Source: a virus. From it: DNA of 20,009 nucleotides. The position numbers and the translations under genes are program-made. Positions 8,769-15,037 of this stretch are shown in pieces. The notes beneath the pieces are model-generated. The model worked only from the letters and a program-made list of their open reading frames with translations, did not search any database and had not been told where the DNA came from. Position 1 is the first letter of the stretch. The number at the start of each line of letters is the position of its first letter. The stretch lies in the IMG/VR virus record IMGVR_UViG_3300024520_000614, positions 1-20,009 of that record; one strand, 5' to 3'.

Positions 8769-8932
8769 TATTCTAAAAAGAAAGCTTTAGCTTCTATCTC
8801 CTGTTTTAATTCTTCTTGAAAGGTAGAATTTAATTTCTCTAACACGGCATCTAAATCTCTTACTAAAGAGTGTGCTACATCTGCATCGTACTCTTCACTT
8901 GCTCTGGTTAATGATTGAACTATCTTGGCCAT
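8768..8932 (-). CDS. 54-aa helical protein, easily overlooked gene
   Basis: An ATG at 8932 opens a 54-codon frame: MAKIVQSLTRASEEYDADVA, then a helical stretch with AVLEKLNSTFQEELKQEIEAK, ending FFLE and TAA at 8768-8770. Three facts support it. The stop shares its last base with the ATG of the next gene (TAATG). A GAGGAGG ribosome binding site lies about 12 bases before its ATG, inside the end of the upstream gene, which it overlaps by 13 bases. It also fills what would otherwise be a 150-base hole in a gapless operon. The second half has hydrophobic residues in heptad-like spacing (L, V, L, L, F, L, I), so a short coiled coil that forms oligomers is likely. The function is unknown; a tail or fiber accessory is possible. 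Confidence 0.75.
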   Translation of the reverse strand: MAKIVQSLTRASEEYDADVAHSLVRDLDAVLEKLNSTFQEELKQEIEAKAFFLE

Positions 8933-9804
8933 AGATTAGCTATGCCTCCTCTATAATAATGATGACTACCATGTCCTTGATAACTTCCTTTATCTGAGCT
9001 AGTTGATTTACCTTGAGTTGTGTGTTGACCTTTACTTCCGCCTCCCATATTCATCTGCCCTGGAGTTGGACCTTTTGGAGTTATAACTCTTTCACTTGGA
9101 GGTTTATTTGTATTGCCTGCAGCAATGTCTCGTATTTCTTTTTGTTTAGCTATTTGGCTTTCAGAATAATAATCCTTCGTTCCATATTTATTCATCCACT
9201 TCTGTGCCATTGCTTGTGAAGTAGGAGAACCATATGCAGACATTCCTGGTGCATTCATTCCTTGGAAAGGTCCGCTTGTCATTGTGTATGGATTTTGTTG
9301 TGTGCCTATTCCTATCGGTTGGCCCATATTACCGGTTTTAAAAAATTGTTGATTCATTGCTTGTTGTTGTGGAGTTAATTGTTGTCCTTTAAATGCTTGC
9401 TGTGCTAAACTAAAATATGGATTCCCTATTATAGCACTCAGTGCCATACCAGGTAGTTCTTTTACATAATCAACACCCCCTGTAAATTTATCTGCGACGT
9501 TGGTTGCAAATTTTTTAATCCCTTCAATTCCTTCAATTCCTTCAATTCCTTCAATCCCTGCGGTTTCTTTTTCTCCAAACACTTCATTAAACTCTGCTTC
9601 CGTATATTTATTGCTATAAGGAGAGTCTTCATAAGTTAACTTGTTTTCATCAATAACAACGTCTCCTCCATTATCAAAAGGCAATCTCATTATCCCACCA
9701 TTAGCTGCATGAATTTTACTTCCATAGGTATCGGCCCAGTCTCTTGCGATCTCTGGTTCGTTAGCCCATAGGTATCTTCTTTGTGCTTCTGATTTAAACG
9801 GCAT
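8920..9804 (-). CDS. KSEAQRRYLWAN-family marine phage virion-region protein
   Basis: The protein begins MPFKSEAQRRYLWANEPEIA and continues RDWADTYGSK. I know this N-terminal module from many uncultured marine phage proteins, where it precedes variable low-complexity regions. It is followed by GGIMRLPFDNGG (36-47), four Gly-Ile-Glu triplets near residue 85-95, a hydrophobic helix around LPGMALSAIIGNPYFSLAQQ, a Q/G/M-rich stretch, then a Ser/Gly/His-rich tail that ends YYRGGIANLWPR. The GGIxxL pieces match motifs in other proteins of this operon. The function is unknown; a virion-associated, possibly intrinsically disordered, protein is inferred. It starts at a TAATG overlap with the tail-hub-like gene, with GGAGGAAG as the ribosome binding site, and overlaps the 54-residue gene at its end. 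Confidence 0.6.
   Translation of the reverse strand: MPFKSEAQRRYLWANEPEIARDWADTYGSKIHAANGGIMRLPFDNGGDVVIDENKLTYEDSPYSNKYTEAEFNEVFGEKETAGIEGIEGIEGIEGIKKFATNVADKFTGGVDYVKELPGMALSAIIGNPYFSLAQQAFKGQQLTPQQQAMNQQFFKTGNMGQPIGIGTQQNPYTMTSGPFQGMNAPGMSAYGSPTSQAMAQKWMNKYGTKDYYSESQIAKQKEIRDIAAGNTNKPPSERVITPKGPTPGQMNMGGGSKGQHTTQGKSTSSDKGSYQGHGSHHYYRGGIANLWPR
9522..9557 (-). repeat. Tandem 9-bp repeat encoding Gly-Ile-Glu triplets
   Basis: The plus-strand unit cttcaattc occurs three times exactly (9522-9530, 9531-9539, 9540-9548), with a fourth, one-base-different copy at 9549-9557. On the coding strand it gives GIEGIEGIEGIE. Because the unit is nine bases long, slippage would change length without breaking the frame. 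Confidence 0.85.
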
Positions 9805-11972
9805 TATCTTCTTCCTCCTGCATGTACATCTAACCTAAAAGTTCCCATTTTCCAATTAGTATCTACTGCTGTATTTGATATTTTTACTGCAACCGATCGT
9901 CCTCTTGCTCTGCACGATTTATAGTTAGTGCTCGAAGTAATAGTAAAAGGGCCTAAGCTAGAGCTAGCTGCTGTTTGGTTAGGAAAATTTCTTAAATCTA
10001 ATTCAACTATTGTATCGCCTGTTTGAGCAAGAAAGTCAGGTAAAAATCTACTAACCCTCATGATATGCTCTCCATCTCCTCTAAAGGTAATTCCTTCTCT
10101 TTGATCTTGAGTAATATCAAAATCACCAGATAATATATTAGCAGGAATAGCAGCAGTTGATCCTCCTTTAATTTGATTTAAGCCTGTTTCGTGTTCAAAG
10201 TAAGTTGAAATTCCATCTGTATTTCCTACGGTATCACAGGTATCGGTACCTGCATCATATTGAGTTGCATGAGGTAAACCAAAAACAGCTGAGTCTACCC
10301 ATGTCGTTCTAGGATAAAGGGAGTTGGCGTTTGTGTACCAAATAGGTCTTTTTGCGGTTGAATCTAAATAACTATATATCACACATCTATTTACTACGTT
10401 GGAACCTGATGTTGGATAAAACCACATCACCTCTCCAAACAAGTTATTAATTCCACAATAGATAAATTGATTTGAAGTAGTGTTAAGATCGTCATAAACA
10501 TAATCTTCTACTAAGCAGTCCATCGATTCTAGTTTACCAGTAAATTTGAAAAAACCATTATCAGACATCCAGTAAGCAGCACCGTCTACTTCAACAGCTG
10601 CATTCTTTCCTATCAATCCACAGTTGGTTCCCACTTGTTCATAGGCGAAAGTAAAAGGTTGACCTACAAATCTCATGGTAAATAATGAAGTATCCGTCCA
10701 TACGTAAATTGCATTTCTACCTAGTTTACTTCCCATGATCCGTGATCCGGCAGCCAGTCTTTGTGTGCCAGCGCTATTGATTGCAGTAGGTGCCCAGGTA
10801 TTAATATCCTCTTGAGAAGAGAATCTTATAAACATCTCATCTTGAGTTGTGGTGTCTCCAATTGTTGTTTCTGTTCCAAATAAAACTAAGTGACGATCAG
10901 GTGTTGATACTAACATATCACGTGATGCGGTCGGTGCACCACTAACAATGGTTGCTCTGGTTGCTGTTGCATTACTTAAATCTGAATCCCATTCAAATAC
11001 AGCGCCATTAAAAATTAAAGCTAAAAGAGTACTTCCTAAATTATCCAAGGACCATAGACCAGGCTCTGCAACTTTATCAGTTGTAGAAGAGGCTTGTCCC
11101 CATCCACTATAGTCAGTAATATTTGTGATGGTCGCTCCATTACTATGAGTAGCGGCTGTTGTTCCGTTAACTCCTCTAACGACTCCGCTTAATACATTTG
11201 AACTAATTCCCGTGTAACTTAAATCCTCTGTCCCTATTCTTATTTCACTAGTTCCGCTGGTCGGGAAACCGGTTGAACTGGTTAAGGTAATTCCACTTGT
11301 CGCTGCAGCATCCGTGATGGCTCCATTTAAAGTTGTTGTTTGCGGAGCTGTTACGGTTCCTGAATATTGAGATATACCCCATCCAAAAACACCAACCTGT
11401 TCAGCTGGTCCTACTGGATAGTAAAATTTAACAGAACAATCTCCATTAGTAGCCGTTGCACTTGCAGTAGACCCCATAGTAATAGTAACTGAGGTAGTGT
11501 CTACTACTTCAGTTATCATAAAAGTTTTATCATCAAAATCAGAAGCTGAATAACCAGAACCTGTTGGAGGTGTAACACTTTCCAGTAATAAAATATCTCC
11601 TGCTGTCATTCCAGTTGTAGAAGATAAAGTAATTGTAAGAATAGCAGAGCCTGAAGTAGAAGCTAGTTTGTCAGTTAAAGCTCCGAAGTCAGTTTTAATT
11701 GGGTGAATATCATAGTAGGCCTCACCTGTGTATGCATATAAAATTCGATTGGTTCCTATAATGGAGTATTTAATACCCTCTTTATTAACCATTTGATGGA
11801 GAGCTCTAGCAGCACCTGTTAAAGAAGTGCTCCCTAATTGAGACCATCCTCCTATTTTTTCAGGAGTGCCATATCTAAAACGAACGTTCTCACCCCCCGT
11901 CCACTGTGCTTCAGCGCCGGTAGGTGTAACTTGTTTATTAAACCCTGGTAGAAATCCTATTTTTTGTAGCAT
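9804..11972 (-). CDS. Large tail hub/nozzle-like virion protein (722 aa)
   Basis: The N-terminus GFLPGFNKQVTPTGAEAQW, then GGENVRFRYGTPEKIGGW (26-43), is a pattern I associate with marine podovirus tail structural proteins resembling P22 gp10-type tail hubs. The rest is rich in repeated beta strands with W, Y and GT turns, including IIGTNRILYAY (71-81) and LALIFNGAVFEWDS (317-330), compatible with a beta-propeller. Two extra beta domains seem inserted: residues about 105-190, and about 205-290 with GFPTSGTSEIRIGTEDLSYT followed by VVRGVNGTTAATHSNGA. The second is a module I know from other phage structural proteins. It is the first gene after the oxygenase cassette and may have its own promoter and 5-prime hairpin. 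Tail role is probable; the exact position in the tail is inferred. Confidence 0.6.
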   Translation of the reverse strand: MLQKIGFLPGFNKQVTPTGAEAQWTGGENVRFRYGTPEKIGGWSQLGSTSLTGAARALHQMVNKEGIKYSIIGTNRILYAYTGEAYYDIHPIKTDFGALTDKLASTSGSAILTITLSSTTGMTAGDILLLESVTPPTGSGYSASDFDDKTFMITEVVDTTSVTITMGSTASATATNGDCSVKFYYPVGPAEQVGVFGWGISQYSGTVTAPQTTTLNGAITDAAATSGITLTSSTGFPTSGTSEIRIGTEDLSYTGISSNVLSGVVRGVNGTTAATHSNGATITNITDYSGWGQASSTTDKVAEPGLWSLDNLGSTLLALIFNGAVFEWDSDLSNATATRATIVSGAPTASRDMLVSTPDRHLVLFGTETTIGDTTTQDEMFIRFSSQEDINTWAPTAINSAGTQRLAAGSRIMGSKLGRNAIYVWTDTSLFTMRFVGQPFTFAYEQVGTNCGLIGKNAAVEVDGAAYWMSDNGFFKFTGKLESMDCLVEDYVYDDLNTTSNQFIYCGINNLFGEVMWFYPTSGSNVVNRCVIYSYLDSTAKRPIWYTNANSLYPRTTWVDSAVFGLPHATQYDAGTDTCDTVGNTDGISTYFEHETGLNQIKGGSTAAIPANILSGDFDITQDQREGITFRGDGEHIMRVSRFLPDFLAQTGDTIVELDLRNFPNQTAASSSLGPFTITSSTNYKSCRARGRSVAVKISNTAVDTNWKMGTFRLDVHAGGRR

Positions 11973-11993
11973 AAAAAAACCTGTTTATCAGGT
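11973..11993 (-). promoter_or_regulatory. Hairpin plus T-run directly before the tail-hub gene
   Basis: On the minus strand ACCTG-ATAAA-CAGGT forms a 5-bp stem, followed at once by six further T residues and then the ATG at 11972. This could be a weak intrinsic terminator for the oxygenase cassette. The only SD-like bases of the tail-hub gene (AGG) lie in the 3-prime arm, so it could equally be a translation control hairpin. The stem is short, so either reading is uncertain. Confidence 0.35.
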
Positions 11994-12020
11994 AGTATAT
12001 CAGATTGATATGGAATTCAA
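11994..12020 (-). promoter_or_regulatory. Candidate extended -10 promoter for the tail-hub gene
   Basis: The minus strand has TATACT at 11999-11994 (5 of 6 to TATAAT), preceded by TGA, which makes an extended -10, and TTGAAT at 12020-12015 with a 15-bp spacer. It lies in one of the few real intergenic gaps (11973-12038). Spacing is short and the DNA is AT-rich, so chance matches are expected. Confidence 0.3.
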
Positions 12021-12038
12021 CAGATTTTGTAAGAGCTA

Positions 12039-12668
12039 TTACTGGACAAGATCTAGATATATATTACCAGAAACAGTAATTCTAGTTTCTTCGGTACCAT
12101 AAAAAGGATAAACTGAATGAAAAAGAGAAGCTGGAAAAATTAAAACTTTTCCTTCCCATCTTTCGTCAGGAAAATAAAGTTCTTCAGTAAAAAATTCATC
12201 CGGTCTCTCACTACCTTGATGAAAAAAAGTAACCCCTCCTGCATTATTCAAATTACTATGAACACCAGGAGCAATTTTATGCATTTCTTCTATTTTGAAT
12301 GGAACTTTAACAAAGATAATAAAACTAAAACAACCATTGTGTTGATGGATAGGATTAAATTCATATTGCTTCATATAATTAACCCACATATTTTTCAATA
12401 TAAGTTTAACTTTATCCCCTTCCCGTTGAGATCTTCTTTTAAGAAGTCCAGGAATATATGCCGTAGTAAAAGGGTCATACATTTGAATCATATTAGAAAA
12501 GAAATCTTGAAAGATATGTGCGTGTTCTGCAAAGCCTTCTTCTCTTACAATATTTCCAGCTAACTCCTGATTGTAGGGTTTATGTTTTTCCTTGATTATC
12601 TCTTTTAATTTATCAAAAAGATTTTTAGGCATCATGGTAGACAATATTATTTTTTCGTGAGCTTTCAT
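12039..12668 (-). CDS. Putative 2OG-Fe(II) oxygenase with HxH motif (third of the cassette)
   Basis: This 209-residue protein has a helical N-terminal third, then the metal-site-like motif NPIHQHNGCFSFIIFVKVP (H108 and H110) and the distal segment LIFPASLFHSVYPF with H184, followed by ETRITVSGN with R196. This H-x-H ... H ... R layout on a double-stranded beta helix is what I know from phage and bacterial putative 2OG-Fe(II) oxygenases of the TIGR02466 type. The position that is normally Asp or Glu in HxD/E enzymes is His110, so the exact iron ligands are uncertain. Such enzymes couple decarboxylation of 2-oxoglutarate to hydroxylation of a substrate; the substrate is unknown. The ATG follows the preceding TAA directly (TAAATG). 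It ends the oxygenase cassette and is followed by 66 non-coding bases. Confidence 0.65.
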   Translation of the reverse strand: MKAHEKIILSTMMPKNLFDKLKEIIKEKHKPYNQELAGNIVREEGFAEHAHIFQDFFSNMIQMYDPFTTAYIPGLLKRRSQREGDKVKLILKNMWVNYMKQYEFNPIHQHNGCFSFIIFVKVPFKIEEMHKIAPGVHSNLNNAGGVTFFHQGSERPDEFFTEELYFPDERWEGKVLIFPASLFHSVYPFYGTEETRITVSGNIYLDLVQ

Positions 12669-13415
12669 TTAATCAAAATTTTTCTTATTCCAGATTTTAT
12701 TTTTATAATTATCTAACATATTTTTAAACAGTATTAAACGGGGCGTATGAGCGAAAACTTCTTCCTCTTTCTTTTTTTTATAATTAACTTCTATCTGCCA
12801 ATCATCTCTTTTAAAGGGTATTACCATGGCCAATGGAGTACCAGCGGGAATTGTTTTAGTTGTTCCTTCAAACTTTTTAGTTGCGCATGGAAAATTTATA
12901 GCTATGTGAGGATAGATATCCGTATCTACAACTCCGCTAAAAATTCTAAAATGAGGTAAGGTATGATTAAGAGGGTTAAGAAATATACAGCTGTATCCTG
13001 GGGGAGTAGTAATCAGCCAAGGAGAAATTATTTTAAGAGCTACATGTATTTCATCAGAATTATATCCATCTTCTGAAAATTGATTTGGACTATGAGAATC
13101 TATAGCTAGACCCTTTATCGTTAATATTTCATTTACTTGGGGAGCATAACTAACCTCTAGGTTCCATACTCCTTCCTTCTGATATTTTTTTATATGTATA
13201 TCCCATCCAGTAGATATGGTGTAACCCATACTTAAAGCATCCAGAAAAGGCATGCACTTTTTAACAGACGGTTGTGAGGCGTCTCTGTTATGTAAAGTTT
13301 CTATTTTTTTATACCATTCCGGTATAACTTTTTTAGAAGGTAAAGGAGGATTTAAAAAAGAATCGGCATCTTCACCCAGATATGTATCAAATATTATTTT
13401 TTTCTTTGTAAACAA
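12669..13415 (-). CDS. DUF6065-like protein of unknown function in the oxygenase cassette
   Basis: The predicted 248-residue protein contains LPSKKVIPEWYKKI (about 26-39), VKKCMPFLDALSMGYTIST (51-69) and a beta-rich second half with ISPWLITTPPGYSCIFLNPLN, GVVDTDIYPHIAINFP and TIPAGTPLAMVIPFKRDDW. The order CxPfl...GY/W...TPPGyS...NP.N...GVVDTD...IPaGTPla.viPfkRd resembles my memory of the DUF6065 family; no activity is known to me. The start is likely TTG at 13415: no ATG occurs near the beginning, an in-frame TGA lies 30 bases upstream, and AGG is 9 bases before the TTG. The gene overlaps the second oxygenase by 22 bases and abuts the third. Its fixed place between oxygenases suggests it shares their substrate or complex, which is inference. 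Confidence 0.55.
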   Translation of the reverse strand: MFTKKKIIFDTYLGEDADSFLNPPLPSKKVIPEWYKKIETLHNRDASQPSVKKCMPFLDALSMGYTISTGWDIHIKKYQKEGVWNLEVSYAPQVNEILTIKGLAIDSHSPNQFSEDGYNSDEIHVALKIISPWLITTPPGYSCIFLNPLNHTLPHFRIFSGVVDTDIYPHIAINFPCATKKFEGTTKTIPAGTPLAMVIPFKRDDWQIEVNYKKKKEEEVFAHTPRLILFKNMLDNYKNKIWNKKNFD

Positions 13416-14008
13416 TGTGGTATACCTAAAAACTCCCTTCCATCAAATTTATTTTGTTTGGCATTTTTATGAGTAGCATCATTATAGTGTAAAAAAAGTT
13501 GAGCACATTCTTGACCATGAAAGGCATAGCGCCAATGTTCTATTTTTTCACCTTTATATAATAGCATATCCCCTATATTTAAGTCTATTCTAGTTCCCTC
13601 TTCATTTGTTCCTTCTGTCTTGTCAACATAAAGAGGCCATCTAGTTCCTCCTAAATGAAGAGTAGCAGATATCTCACATGAAAATCTATCTTTGTGTCTT
13701 TCTAATACATCTCCATTTTTATATAATCGTGAATAAGTATAAGTTTCATATAGCTTTAAATCTGTGGTTTTTTCTATAAGAGGTTTTAGTTTTGTAAGTA
13801 AAGAATCCATTGCTGGATCTCCATAACAGGAATAAGTATTTTCAACTTGTGCATCATTAAAAGTACCCCAATACTCTACAAAAGGAGAAATAAGTCTTGC
13901 TCCTAACATAAGCTCAAAACCTTTTCTTTTAAGTTTAAAGTAATTATAAACAAAATCACACAGCTCTTTTGAAACAGCTTCTCTTAAAATAATATAATTA
14001 TCTTTCAT
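13394..14008 (-). CDS. Putative 2OG-Fe(II) oxygenase (second of the cassette)
   Basis: Counting from the ATG at 14008 the protein has 204 residues. It shows the HxD iron motif in LERHKDRFSCEISATLHLGG (H105, D107) and a distal histidine in GDMLLYKGEKIEHWRYAFHG (H158 most likely, H164 possible), followed by QLFLHY. The H-x-D ... GD.llY.G...HWR ... FLHY layout is typical of 2OG-Fe(II) dioxygenase-fold proteins in marine phages. I choose the ATG at 14008, since it gives an ATGA overlap with the upstream oxygenase and the protein then starts MKDNYIILREAV; a TTG eight codons upstream is open but less likely. The end overlaps the DUF6065-like gene. Only about the motif positions resemble the first oxygenase, so this is a different subfamily rather than a recent copy. 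Substrate unknown. Confidence 0.75.
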   Translation of the reverse strand: MKDNYIILREAVSKELCDFVYNYFKLKRKGFELMLGARLISPFVEYWGTFNDAQVENTYSCYGDPAMDSLLTKLKPLIEKTTDLKLYETYTYSRLYKNGDVLERHKDRFSCEISATLHLGGTRWPLYVDKTEGTNEEGTRIDLNIGDMLLYKGEKIEHWRYAFHGQECAQLFLHYNDATHKNAKQNKFDGREFLGIPHCLQRKK

Positions 14009-14595
14009 GTAAAAAAAGGCCCTCCCCACCAAGCGACTAATGAATGTCTAGTTCCTTTGGTAACAGGTTTGACTCTATGCCAAATAATAGAAGGAAAAAT
14101 AAGCATGGTTCCTTGTTCTTTAAAAGCATCTTTACTTAATAAAGGAGGAGCATACTTTCCATCCGGGGAAGAATGTAAGCTTCTAAATTCTATATCACCT
14201 CCTTCATATTCTGATGGAGCACTTAAAGGAATAATTAAAGATAGTTTTCTACAATAGTTATTATTAATATTGAAAGGCTCATCTTCTTTTATATCCATAT
14301 GCCAATCATAAAATTGACCAGTACTATATTTTGTAAACTGTATGTCTTCCACTTCGCCTATATTATATTTAAAAATATCTCGATTAGCTATATTAACTGG
14401 CTCTAAGATCCAATCCCAAACCCATTTAGCATTTATCCAACCTATGTCAGAATCTCTTACTTCTTTTTTTGTGCGCCCTCTATCCTTACCAATCCTTCCA
14501 CTTTCAACTTCTTGCTGTTTACCATACTTAATAAATTGATCGCATATGTGCGGAGGAATTGCTTGCTTCCAAAAAACATAATCTTTTAATAACAT
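14005..14595 (-). CDS. Putative prolyl-4-hydroxylase-like 2OG-Fe(II) oxygenase (first of the cassette)
   Basis: This 196-residue protein has the full facial triad of a 2OG-Fe(II) dioxygenase: H99 and D101 in QFYDWHMDIKED, H173 in LIFPSIIWHRVKPVTKGTRHSL, and R183 ten residues later as the expected 2-oxoglutarate anchor. FTKYSTGQFYDWHMD and SLIIPLSAPSEYEGGDIEF match the P4H/PKHD-type (PiuC-like) pattern known for peptidyl-proline hydroxylases and relatives. It is the best supported enzyme of the window. It is the first gene of the cassette, separated from the fiber chaperone by 56 bases with a hairpin and promoter-like signal, and its stop overlaps the next oxygenase (ATGA). A protein substrate such as a fiber protein is attractive but unproven; a host metabolite or nucleic acid base is possible. 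Confidence 0.8.
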   Translation of the reverse strand: MLLKDYVFWKQAIPPHICDQFIKYGKQQEVESGRIGKDRGRTKKEVRDSDIGWINAKWVWDWILEPVNIANRDIFKYNIGEVEDIQFTKYSTGQFYDWHMDIKEDEPFNINNNYCRKLSLIIPLSAPSEYEGGDIEFRSLHSSPDGKYAPPLLSKDAFKEQGTMLIFPSIIWHRVKPVTKGTRHSLVAWWGGPFFT

Positions 14596-14614
14596 TATAA
14601 TCTTTATCTTTCTT

Positions 14615-14643
14615 TATATACCTTTCTTATATTGCGATTGCAA
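14615..14643 (-). promoter_or_regulatory. Weak sigma70-like promoter before the oxygenase cassette
   Basis: On the minus strand TTGCAA (14643-14638) is followed after 17 bases by TATATA (14620-14615), 20 bases before the ATG at 14595. Each box matches 4 of 6 consensus bases. The spacing is ideal and the site is in a true gap, but in such AT-rich DNA this is only suggestive. The -35 box lies inside the hairpin described separately. Confidence 0.3.
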
Positions 14644-14648
14644 TATAA
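14627..14648. promoter_or_regulatory. Perfect 9-bp inverted repeat in the gap before the oxygenases
   Basis: The plus strand has ttatattgc at 14627-14635 and its exact reverse complement gcaatataa at 14640-14648, with gatt as the 4-base loop. It follows the stop of the chaperone gene by a few bases. No T-run follows on the minus strand, so it is a poor intrinsic terminator; a protein-binding operator overlapping the candidate promoter, or an mRNA 3-prime-end stabiliser, are alternatives. Confidence 0.55.
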
Positions 14649-14651
14649 TTT

Positions 14652-15035
14652 CTAAGGAACTCTACCGCTACTTATGCCATCCATTTGTGGCCACGTGTCA
14701 TCTGTAAGTGCCTCTTGCGTTGTTACGTCTCTTAAGGCTTGTCTATAAGTTCTAATATCTGCTTGAAAAGTAGCGTCATCTTTATAAGGAGAATCTGGGC
14801 CTAACATCCAATCAGTGTTATCTAATTTTGCATTTCTTAAAGCTCTAACTTCATTTACATCTTCCCATTTTTTGAATTCATATAATGTTTGAGTTGCTGG
14901 ATCTAACCACCAATTTTCTTCTACACTATCATCGGGACATTCTATAAAGTGTGCCGCTTCAGCTGGGTTTGAAGGCAAAGCATCTTCAACTCTCATTACT
15001 CTATATGTTTCATTATGTACTTCAATGTATTTCAT
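14652..15035 (-). CDS. Phage tail assembly chaperone-like protein
   Basis: The second half of this 127-residue protein, RALRNAKLDNTDWMLGPDSP ... FQADIRTYRQALRDVTTQEA (about 64-110), is the signature R..RL..tDW...pDs......a.YRqALRDv of the phage tail assembly chaperone family (Pfam Phage_tail_APC, PF16778, by memory). The first half is acidic and contains WWLDPATQTLYEFKKW. Such proteins help fibers or tail parts fold and are usually encoded directly after the fiber they serve. Here the upstream gene is the glycine-rich fiber, two bases away, which fits well. Absence from the finished virion is expected for a chaperone but cannot be seen from sequence. The 56-base gap after it ends the fiber module. 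Confidence 0.75.
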   Translation of the reverse strand: MKYIEVHNETYRVMRVEDALPSNPAEAAHFIECPDDSVEENWWLDPATQTLYEFKKWEDVNEVRALRNAKLDNTDWMLGPDSPYKDDATFQADIRTYRQALRDVTTQEALTDDTWPQMDGISSGRVP

Positions 15036-15037
15036 AA

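Noticed and set aside
12216-12563. 115-codon plus-strand frame opposite the third oxygenase
   Set aside because: Antisense to a gene with clear motifs, and its composition is like a shadow frame.
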